Source: Bradysia coprophila
Lineage: Eukaryota; Arthropoda; Insecta; Diptera; Sciaridae
Assembly (NCBI RefSeq): GCF_014529535.1
Contig: NC_050737.1
Location: forward strand, 2,264,447 to 2,328,446
Reading direction: 5' to 3'
Length of the DNA: 64,000 nt
Positions within the stretch are counted from its first letter, which is position 1; each line of letters opens with the position of its first letter. Shown here one piece after another: positions 50,366-59,557 of this stretch. The notes below the pieces were generated by a model, which worked only from the letters and a program-made list of their open reading frames with translations, made no database searches and had not been told where the DNA came from. Made by a program: the position numbers and the translations under genes.

Positions 50366-51405
50366 CTAGTATTTAACGATTGTGTCATAGACATCAAGAC
50401 GCTTGTGTGGGAACAATTGAATTTGGGCCCTGTATCGGTCAACGTCTTGGAAATCTAAACCAAAATCAAAATGGTTTCAAAAATCAAATTTACCGGTTTG
50501 AATACAAATCACTTACCTAAGTCAGTGTAGAGAATTTCTTCCCTGTCACCACCGCGCACCAAAACGCGACCTTTCGGATCGACGACCATAGAATGTCCGT
50601 AGTAAACCAATTCGGTGTTATCGTCACGAGCTGGTGATACACCAACAACGAACAATTGATTGTCGATTGCACGAACACGGTTCAGTTGGTCCCAGTGAAG
50701 CAATCCCAAGCGAGCTGGATAGGCCGATGGATAGATGAGCATGTCAACGCCATTCTTGCGGTAGAGAGTTGCCATTTCACCGAACGACATATCATAACCG
50801 ATGCCCAATCCTACTTTGATGCCATCAACTTCAAACGTTGTCAATGTTGTTCCACGCTTTAGAATGTCCGATTCGCGTAAATTGAAGTCAGTGTCTAATT
50901 CCATGTCCGACAAGTGAATCTGTATATAATTTTCACGATTAATTTCACTTCAATTCGACTTTTTCACCACATATACCTTTCTATGCTTGGCAATCAGAGT
51001 TCCAGCCGGATTGAAGACCATTGTGGTGTTGTACAAAATAGTCTTCGTTCTATCATCACGTTCAATGATCGAACCTCCAACCAAGTAGATTCTCAACTCC
51101 TTTGCAATATTCGACAGTTCAATGTATGTTTCACCATGGGGAATGACCTCGGCATATTTTTCGAAATTAAGCTTGTCATACAAGAAGCTGAAATTTTCTG
51201 GTAGAACCACAATTTTTGGGCTGTACTTGTGCACAGCTGTACGGATCAGACGAATTGCATTGGTAAGGTTGACGGTCTTGTCATTGGTGACGTGCATTTG
51301 CACAAGTGCAACTCCTAGATCTGAAAAAAATGGAAAATAATTAAAACTCGAATGTTATATTGCAATATGGCCAAGTGAATATTTACTGGTGTTGTATTTC
51401 TGCAT
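50366..51405 (-). CDS. omega-amidase (NIT2)-like protein lacking the catalytic cysteine, copy 1
   Basis: Four exons join in phase: 51405-51387, 51320-50977, 50919-50517 and 50454-50366, giving 284 aa. The nearest family I recognise is NIT2/omega-amidase of the carbon-nitrogen hydrolases, which hydrolyse alpha-ketoglutaramate with a Glu-Lys-Cys triad. Seen: Glu48 in KIVVLPENF, Lys121 in AKHRK-IHL (the junction of exons 2 and 3 falls here), and LVGGSIIERDD. The nucleophile position reads VGLGIGYDMSF; family members have GLGICYDM, so the Cys is Gly162 (codon GGT). AIDNQLFVVGVSPARDD and YGHSMVVDPKGRVLVRGGDR are well kept. The fold therefore looks maintained without the nucleophile. A TATA box lies upstream. 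Tandem partner at 58.1 kb, same strand. Likely a pseudoenzyme; a scaffold, binding or other role is not shown. Confidence 0.93.
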
Positions 51406-51504
51406 TTTCGGTTGAGTTTTGGAATTAGTTGACTGAACACAGGAAACGAACTGACTCTTTTGCAAGGCACAGTACTAGAATGTTGATCAACTGCAATTCT
51501 ACAG

Positions 51505-51512
51505 CTTTTATA
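51505..51512 (-). promoter_or_regulatory. TATA box of NIT2-like copy 1
   Basis: Minus strand TATAAAAG about 100 nt before the ATG; TTGCAGTTGATC about 25-30 nt downstream could hold the start site. Confidence 0.6.
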
Positions 51513-51789
51513 CTGAATTTTTTGTGCAGATAAAGGCAAATTTTTAATATTGTTGCGGTGATAAGTGTTGTCTACGTGACTTTTTTGACACATCAACCTT
51601 CAGCGGTAGATACAATGTTTGTTTTTATTGATCAGAATTAATTTTTAATTAAGCGATTGACGGTTTGTGCAGGTCATGAGGTGGTCTTTTTTTTAAATTC
51701 CATTAAGGAATTAGTCTAGTCCAGCTAGCAGAATCTTTTTTAAGTTCTTGATTTCAGTAGTTCCGTAAAATAATAGAACAAACACATAC

Positions 51790-51822
51790 ATTGGTAATAT
51801 GGGTAATATGGGTAATATGGGT
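51790..51822 (+). repeat. short tandem repeat, unit GGTAATATG
   Basis: Three consecutive 9-bp units GGTAATATG followed by a partial one. Confidence 0.8.
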
Positions 51823-51946
51823 TGTAAGAACCACAAAAGGCTATAATTCCCTTATACGATTCTTTATTATCTGGGATGGAATGAAACAAAAATTCGTCTG
51901 TTCCGAAGAAAAACAATTGTTAATAAATGCAAAAAAACTTCTGTTT

Positions 51947-52989
51947 CTCTTAGATTCCGTAGATTTCCTTCAATTGTATTGAAACACAGAGCAGCTTAAT
52001 TACGAACTGAATTGTATTAAGTGATAAAACAGAATGAAAAATGTACGAGAAAATTTAGTTTCCAGGCTTACTAAAGTTTAAACATCGATTACTAGATTAG
52101 TGTAAATTACCTAATCCAACACCCCCGCTTAATTTACATAAATCAAAGATTCAATTTCCGATTAAATTTCCAAGCTTCGATTCCATATTCCATATGTTCC
52201 GCTTTCATTCCTGTTTCTTTCCATTTCCTCCTGTTTCCATATTCCTTCTATTTCCATATTCCTTCCATTTCCATATTCCTTCCATTTCCATATTCCTTCC
52301 ATTTCCATATTCCATTTCTATTTCCATGTTCCAGTGGTCAATTCATTCTACCACTTCTATTTCTTGTTGATTCCGGCAATCCAAATTCAATTTCCACTTC
52401 AGGCATTAGCTGGACTATGGTATACACCACTCCCAACACCACTAACACCAATTCAGTTGTATAATCCGCGATTCTTTCTCGATTGTTCTAATTCCGATAC
52501 CACAACTAGGTTCCGTAGCTCTAATTTCCGTGACTTCCTCGTTTACAATTACTGTGACTTCCTCGATCGCTTCAAACATTGCTGCAACCGTATCACTGCT
52601 TCCCATGCAAATGTATCACCATTCCGATTCTTCCCTCTATGACTTTCTGTAACTGCTTCGACTTCCTCGATTACCTCACAGGCCAAATCGTATCGCAGCT
52701 TCCCGCACAATTGTTGTCAAAAATTTCTTTCATATTTCTTTCCAAAGAAACATTCAATTTTTTTTTGCGTCCGTTGCCATTGTATTCTTTTACTGCGTAT
52801 TCTGGGCCCATAACCTCTTAGATTCCGTAGATTTCCTTCAATTGTATTGAAACACAGAGCAGCTTAATTACGAACTGAATTGTATTAAGTGATAAAACAG
52901 AATGAAAAATGTACGAGAAAATTTAGTTTCCAGGCTTACTAAAGTTTAAACATCGAACACTAGATTAGTGTAAATTACCTAATCCAACA
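51947..52989. repeat. pair of near-identical 175-bp direct repeats flanking ~690 bp
   Basis: 51947-52121 and 52815-52989 are almost the same; both start CTCTTAGATTCCGTAGATTT and end TTACCTAATCCAACA. The 693-bp interior has no long ORF and includes a 17-bp tandem repeat. The layout could be a miniature terminal-repeat element, but the repeats do not begin with TG and I could not see a primer-binding site, so a recent local duplication is equally possible. The near identity points to a young event. Confidence 0.75.
52253..52330 (+). repeat. 17-bp tandem repeat (CCTTCCATTTCCATATT)
   Basis: Three to four consecutive units of CCTTCCATTTCCATATT, with degenerate copies on both sides (52190-52345). 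Pyrimidine-rich; gives rise to the plus-strand ORFs nearby. Confidence 0.8.
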
Positions 52990-53333
52990 GTTTCAGCAGA
53001 AAGCTTTGTATTTTAATCGGATTTGGAATGGGAATATTAGCAATTTAAAACTTGAAGACTAAATTTTGTTTAAATATTTTACGAAGTCCGAAGTAATGAC
53101 GCCAATCAGTCAGTCACACCAATTCAATTTGAGCTTTAAAATATTCATATTTAACGAAGCATCTCTAGTCAGTCAGCATGTCAGAAACGTAAGACTCATT
53201 TTATCACTAGCAAAGTAGTGGGTCAAACTGAAACTTCTCGAAATATACCTTTTCCTACTGCACTCACTGCATTGACATACGAGGTATGTTTACTCATCGT
53301 TATACAATATATCAAATTATTTCCCTAGTTTGG

Positions 53334-53580
53334 TATTATATATTACACACTTGTCACGAAGAAGTCGAGGCTTGCCGAGACTGATAGTGACAAGTGTGTA
53401 GGTGTACTCTATTTTATCACATAAGTGAAAACGAGACAACAACATAGACCAGAAGTGTAATTTTTGAATTATTCTTCTAGTTGAGTAATTTTGACATCCG
53501 AACACTGCGCGTATGTGATAAAATGTTTTACATGCTACATGCGTCGAAAACCGTACTTTTCATTTAGGGAATTTAGTGTT
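53334..53580. repeat. second copy of the 30.7 kb palindromic repeat
   Basis: The core ACACACTTGTCACGAAGAAG ... GTGACAAGTGTGTA (53344-53402) and the next 75 nt (AAAACGAGACAAC, GAAGTGTAATTTTTGAATTA, TTCTTCTAG) match 30761-30881. It then continues with TTTTGACATCCGAACACTGC, matching 30960 after a 70-nt stretch that exists only in the 30.9 kb copy, and ends in CGTCGAAAACCGTACTTTTC. Confidence 0.75.
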
Positions 53581-53732
53581 AACGTTTTGTGGATTTCAAT
53601 GGATTTTTTAGTTTTGCAAGAATTTATTGTGGATTTTCTTATCAAGTTAAAGATTTGTAAGGTTTTTTTTATGACAATGGAGTGTCCAAGTTCATCTGCC
53701 CCAACGTAATGGATTGAAACGTATTGCTTTGT

Positions 53733-54772
53733 GCACGGAAAATCCCAATATGCGTGTGAGATTAGTGGACTTTAGCACCCCCATTTTTTGGCATATAGCT
53801 GTGAAATGCATATTGCGAAGACAGTAGTTAAAATAGCTGTGCAACTTATATTATAGCTGTGAGCCGCATTTCAAATCTATCACGAGAAATATTTTTTTTT
53901 TTCTAAGCTTTCATGAATTTTGCGGTCACCCATCTAAGTACTTACCGCGCCGATTGATGCTTAACCCGAGAATCCGACCGTCACCTATGCTGCTGTTGTG
54001 CTAACTTTGCTTGTGCTTTAACACGTTCTTACTTCGAAGCGTTGCTACCACTATATAAATTCTGCAGCTATATTATGCGGCACACAGCCTAATTCAAGTG
54101 TGCAGCTTTTATATTTAGCATTTTTAGTTTGTTGAGTTGTCAGTTGTCACTTGGAGAATGGTTTTAGGTTCTGAAAGAAAGTGAATTGAAACTGTGTGTG
54201 AAGAATCGCCAATTCAATTATTTTCTGTGAAATGACGATTTTGATTTTTAGGAGCAATACTTGGCTAATTACTTAATTCGTTTCTAATGTAGTGAAATTT
54301 CTGATATTTTCATTCGTCTGTGTTTCTACGGATTTTGACTATTGAAGAGGCGTTACCATTAACCTGATGATGAAACCTCATTATAATCAGCTAAGCTATT
54401 TTAGAACAGTTTTTGGTGCGATTTTTCTTTATCCATTAACAATAATGTCAATTGAGCATCAGCACGGATGACTTGAATGCATGGTCCCATACATTTTCTG
54501 ATATGCAGCCCACAGCTATATTTTTCATACGTCAAATATGCGTTACACAGCTACGATATAGAGTACACAGCCACAATATGCATATCCTAGCTATAACATG
54601 TGTTGTCGGTGCATAATGTAGCTATGTGATCCATAATATAGTTGTGTAACTCATATTGCACGTAAATTACCAACATTTTTAGAATATGCGTTCAGTAGCT
54701 ATATTTTTATAAGTCTTGCAGCTATATTATAAGTTCCACAGTCTTTATCGAAATCCTCGAATTTTCCGTGTG
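53733..54772. repeat. degenerate array of an AGCTATAT/ACACAGCTAT motif, with short inverted ends
   Basis: Variants of ACAGCTATATTATGCG recur at about 53795, 53832, 53855, 54064, 54510, 54548, 54575, 54590, 54620, 54645, 54695 and 54720 in both orientations. The stretch begins GCACGGAAAAT (53733) and closes AATTTTCCGTGTG (54759-54771), an inverted pair, so it may be one element about 1 kb long. A 5S-like segment sits inside. Confidence 0.55.
53892..54010 (-). ncRNA. 5S rRNA-derived sequence with A-tail (5S SINE or 5S retropseudogene)
   Basis: On the minus strand, 53979-53922 reads GGTCGGATTCTCGGGTTAAG then CATCAATCGGCGCGGTAAGT and ACTTAGATGGGTGACCGC. Eukaryotic 5S rRNA has TTAAGC......GGGCGCGGTTAGTACTTAGATGGG.GACCGC at the same spacing, covering the internal pol III promoter (A box, intermediate element, C box). 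The 5' third of 5S is poorly kept and the 3' third is replaced by AAAATTCATGAAAGCTTAG and then an 11-A run (53902-53892). This is not an intact 5S gene. A 5S-headed SINE (SINE3 type) or a retrocopied 5S fits best. Confidence 0.7.
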
Positions 54773-55348
54773 TGATTGTTACTTGGCAAAATAAAAAGTT
54801 CCAAACAATTTTATCTACTATTTAAAACTATCTGTAAGAGTACCATTCCGCACTGAGATTTTTCAGATCGCTTGTCAATTACAAAACTATATGATGTGTA
54901 AATGATCTTAACGTTGACAAAGATATATGGAATACATGAAATTGAAGAATATAATCCTTCTTAATCTCTACTGAACAACATTTCTTCCAGTTCACTATAA
55001 CTTTTCGCTCGATGTTTTTTGAAATTTTTGTTGATGAAGGACTAAATTCCACTTTAATTATAGGGAAATGCTCTTTGGTAACTAAAGCTCATATGTAATA
55101 CATTTTCGTAAAATTATATTACATTTTTAGTACATTTTGTCACAAAACTACTTAGTCAGCGCTCTATTTTTTGTGAACCGACTTCATAGTTGTGACATTT
55201 CATGGATACTTCGGATGAAGTTATATCAACAAGAAAATAGAGCGCAAAAAATGTAGTAATGTAGTTTCCTATACATTTTATGCATTTTAGATAAAATATA
55301 CTTGAACACAAGCCACAAATACGTCAGATACATGTTGTGACGTTGTGA

Positions 55349-55446
55349 GGTAGTACGATAGTACCAAGGATTCAGAACGATACTTTTTGTATTTGATTAC
55401 CAGATAATTGCTGAGCTTAGTCGTCGTTGTCGATAACAGATAGTTA
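55349..55446 (-). repeat. dispersed repeat, GTTATCGAC family, copy 5
   Basis: Minus strand: CTATCTGTTATCGACAACGA then CGACTAAGCTCAGCAATTAT. Same orientation as copies 1-4. Confidence 0.5.
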
Positions 55447-58057
55447 GACATTTCTGAATTGTTTTTAAATTGGACAATTGAATAAAAAAAATGAAACAAG
55501 TAATGCGATATAAACCAATATAATGTCAAGGGTCAATGCAGCGATTGTACACCATATGCACACTGAATGCAAATTCTTATTTCCAAAATTGAATTTACTC
55601 TGTTACAAATTATCACATTGATTAATGAGCATTCTTTTAAGGGAAACAGGTCGTTTCGTGACAAAATATTTTTTTAACTTTATCAGTCAAAAAAGTACAT
55701 TTTGTTGTAATCAATTACAAATGTAATTAGTGAGGCTTTTGTCATGTATAATCACATACTTTGAGTGCAATGCACCGTAGTATGAGGTGGTAACGAAATG
55801 AAATTTTATTGATGAATAAGTCTCTACAAAATAGAAAGAAAAAACTTGGTGGGTTGTTGGTGATGGTAATTATTTCAGTTTCAAGGGTTTACAACTTCAA
55901 CCTTAATTACCAATTGTGCATAGAAATATTGCATTTATTGTCAATTAAAACTTAAAACTTAAAGCTCCTTAGAGAATAATATTGGGTGGGTGTTTCAAAG
56001 AATCTCTATTTCGATTCATTCAACAAACTTGAAACCGATAACGGTTTAATTTTCACTACATTTCCCCATTAAGGTGAAAATAGTTGAGTGTCGGTATTTG
56101 AATTTTGTGTTTAGCTCATTAGTCTAATAAAAGAAAATAAAGCAGTAGTTGGGATCAATGGTGCCATGGATATGGATAATATTAGGTTTTCTTCTTCTTA
56201 TTGTCATGAAAAGTGATTTATAGAATGGATCTGAAAATCTTTTTAAGTTAGTTTTGGTTGTATATTAAATGTTGAACAAACAATCGATAGCAGAAACTAG
56301 ACACAAGTTCAAACCATATGGTGTTTAACTGAATTGATATCTGAAATTTGTGTGTCTACAAATCGGAAGCAATGTTCTCATTCTTAAGCGACTCAAAGTA
56401 ATTCGATTCATGTGTTACCGTCTCGTTTCGAAGACTATAACATAGAAAACATTACTGAAAATATTTCTGGCAAATGCGAGACTCTCCTAAAATACTCTGT
56501 CTCTGTCGATTTACAGATAAAAGAGCATAATGACATTCGCAATGGGCAATTGAGATGCACTGTAGAGGGCGTGATTTTCATATAAAAAAGAGCATGATCA
56601 AAGGTCTCTCATTTTTCCATAAATTTTTGACGTATCGGGATCTTTGCTAAATGGTGTTGCCAGCTTCCACCTCAAGTACCAATACTCTTCCCATTTTACT
56701 CTTCAACTTTCAACTATGGATGCTTGATGCCATATTATTGACGTATAGCAATTCTGAACTGTGAATTGTCATTGAGCTTGTGTCTTTCGGGCTGTATATG
56801 CTGAAAGATGCAGTATTTGCTCCAGCTGGTCAACACACGTAAAAATAAGTTATCGAAAATCAACTACACTAATGCGTTATGTATGCAAATAGATGACATC
56901 AACTCAGCAGAGACGTTGTAGCTTGACGAGCTGTAGGTCGAGCTGTGCTAACCGCATAATTTCGATGACCTAAACCAAAATTCATAATGATGTTCAAAGG
57001 AAAAGTTGATCATTGCTTCACTAACATTTTTCCAACGACGTACACATCTGTGAACCAGAAGTTTCGATTGAACGCGCTAACTGTAAATTTGTGATTAGTG
57101 CGGGTTGTCAATTCTCAATCAACATTTCTGCTTCAGAAGAATTTTTAGATGTCGCAATCCTAGCAAAAAATGTTAGTGTAGTTGCGAGGGACAGCTTTGC
57201 CTTTCAACGTCATGGGACAAACGAAAAGTAGCGCACGATTAGCGCATCCACCTGGTTTGTGATCCAACTGATAAATTCAGCTGGAGCAAAAAACTGCACA
57301 TCTAAAAATTGAAAATACTGTAGGACTATGTGAGTAATTATTATTATTGTCGCTAGAATAGTTTCATTATAAACGCAGTTTTGACTGTGAAATTATGTTC
57401 ACAGTTGACCTATTCAACTCAGCCAACAATAATAAGCTGCTGTTACAGTGCGTAGCTCTAATGGAGATTGCCGTACGAGCCATGTGAACCTAATAATTCT
57501 ACGAAAAATCATTCAAGGTCTTAAATTTAAAAATAAGTGGTTGGTTGTGCAATATTAAGGCGTTAATAAATAGTAAACAACACTATGTTGTAGCAACCTG
57601 CGCTCAACGATGATAAAGATAATCGCAGTTTCTTCAGTGCATTTACTTTCCATTCTTGATGGAAAAATTCCTTTTCAATAAATCAAAAGTTTTCTTTTTC
57701 TACGCTGAATAAAAATCGATGTGCATAGAGAAAGGGAAGAGGAATAGAGTATATTAACCTACTATAAAATATAAATTTGGTTTTTTCATTACATTTTCTA
57801 CGTCTGCACACAGGGACGCACATATAATTCTAGGAATTTCTTTTTTAAATTAGCTGCAGTTTTAAAGAATAAAGTACCTACTCGTTTGTAGTTGATAACC
57901 ACCACAACTGCACAATCTCGAGTGCGACACAAAATGTATGATCTTTATATGCGACTCATATGTTGTAAAAGTCAGTATCTATTCGATGGACTGCAAACGT
58001 TCGCTCTGCAGGAGGTGGAATAATTTAAAACAAAATATTGAGAAGTTTTTACGGCAG

Positions 58058-58063
58058 TTTATT
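58058..58063 (-). terminator. poly(A) signal of the right NIT2-like gene
   Basis: TTTATT on the plus strand (AATAAA on the minus strand) about 29 nt past the stop. Confidence 0.7.
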
Positions 58064-58091
58064 CAAATTAACTTTTTTAGTTCAGATCCAA

Positions 58092-59103
58092 TCAATATTT
58101 GACGAGTGTGTCATAGATATCGGTGCGTTTATGTCCGAAAAGTTTGATTTGATCACGATACTTGTCCATGTCCAATAAATCTAAGGGAAAGAATTGGGAA
58201 AATTAGTTTGTTAAGATTATTAGAAGAAGTGTAATTTGAATTTTACCGCATTCAGCGTATAGAATGTCTTCAGTATCACTACCACGAACTAAGATACGAC
58301 CATGTCCATCTACGACCATCGAGTGACCGAAGCAAGTGAATTCTTTCGTCGTGTCTCTAGCTGGTGAAACTCCAACAACGAACATTTGATTGTCAATGGC
58401 TCTGGCACGGTTAAGATGATCCCATTGCATAAGTCCCAAACGAGCTGGATAAACAACTGGATAAATGAGCATGTCGCAGCCATTTTTGCGATACAATGTT
58501 GCTAGTTCAGTGAAGCACATATCGTACCCGATTCCCAAGCCGACTTTCATGCCATCCACGTCAAACATAGTCAATGAATGGCCACGTTTAAGAACATCGG
58601 TTTCTCTAAGTTTGAAATCGTAATCCATTTCCATGTCGGTTAAGTGGATTTTACGATGTTTGGCAATCATGTCACCGGTTGGACTGAACACCATGCAGGT
58701 GTTGTACAAAAGGTTCTTGTTCTTGTCATCGCGTTCGATAATCGAACCGCCAACCAAGTAGATTCTCATTTCACGGGCAACATTCATCAAAGCAGTATAG
58801 GTCTCTCCAGTTGGAATATACTCAGCATTATCATCCACAGTCATTTTATCAAAGAAGTAGTTGAAGTATTCGGGTAGTACAACTATTCTTGGATCGTATT
58901 TCTTAACTGCACGTCGGATGAGGGTGACTGCGTTTGTAATGTTAACATCCTTGTTCTTCGTAATATGCATTTGCACAAGGCAAATTCCCATTTCTGAATA
59001 GATACAAGTTTTGAAAGAAATATTAATTTCAAAATCATTTTGTTTGTATTAAGTGAATCCAATCACGAACGAACTGGCTCTTACTTTTCATTGTACGTTG
59101 CAT
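58092..59103 (-). CDS. omega-amidase (NIT2)-like protein lacking the catalytic cysteine, copy 2
   Basis: Three exons join in phase: 59103-59085, 58993-58247 and 58180-58092, giving 284 aa, exactly as long as copy 1. It has Glu48 (RIVVLPEYF), Lys121 (HRKIHLTDM) and Gly162 in VGLGIGYDMCF (codon GGG) where the family has the nucleophilic Cys. The Cys two residues past Asp (DMCF) is not at the catalytic position. AIDNQMFVVGVSPARD and the C-terminal HKRTDIYDTLVKY are kept. The first and last introns sit at the same positions as in copy 1, but the intron at HRK|IHL of copy 1 is absent here. Open reading and strong conservation suggest selection. It may bind the family's ligand or partner without catalysis; that is inference. 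Confidence 0.93.
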
Positions 59104-59210
59104 GTTGATTATGTTTAGTATTTCAAAACACTTTTAAGAAAACGAGAATCGAACAAACTGTATTTACACCACCACTGTACCAGACTACGAAAATCCATTC
59201 CCAAGCCCAG

Positions 59211-59220
59211 CCTTTTTATA
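59211..59220 (-). promoter_or_regulatory. TATA box of NIT2-like copy 2
   Basis: Minus strand TATAAAAAGG about 110 nt before the ATG, matching the place of the TATA box in copy 1. Confidence 0.65.
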
Positions 59221-59504
59221 CGAAACGATATCCCGAATTGGTGTGTAATCAGAGGAGACATTAATTTGATTACGTACAATCTAAAGCGTTAGGTTACATT
59301 GTTGTGAATTTTTGGTAATAATTAATAAGTGATTTTGTTTTCGCACTGATAACAATGTCGTCGCTGATGCTCTTGAGCGACAATGTTAAAGGTTATTGAA
59401 AATAATAAATTGTTGCAACAAAATGATGTCTTAGTATGCATTAATTGAATTAAATTAATTAGCTGAGCGTATCAATGAAATTAATAAATTTTTTTTCCTT
59501 TCAG

Positions 59505-59557
59505 GTATGTTCGCAAATTATTTGGTGTCATACGCCCAATCAAAATATGTATTTTCA
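59505..59557 (+). other. possible 53-nt micro-exon
   Basis: Bounded by a strong acceptor (TTTTTTTTCCTTTCAG) and donor (GTAAGT). Joined in the phase left open by the last twin exon (37784), it reads GMFANYLVSYAQSKYVFS without a stop. The phase match has a one-in-three chance, and I do not know this peptide in CNOT6, so this is only a candidate. Confidence 0.3.

Larger units (their letters stand above)
51406..58057. other. spacer between the two NIT2-like genes
   Basis: 6.7 kb with no recognised exon. It holds the 175-bp direct repeats (51947-52989), the repeat copy at 53334-53580, the 5S-like unit and the AGCTATAT motif array (53733-54772), and dispersed-repeat copy 5. From about 55500 to 58050 I see no structure beyond AT-rich DNA. 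Confidence 0.45.
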
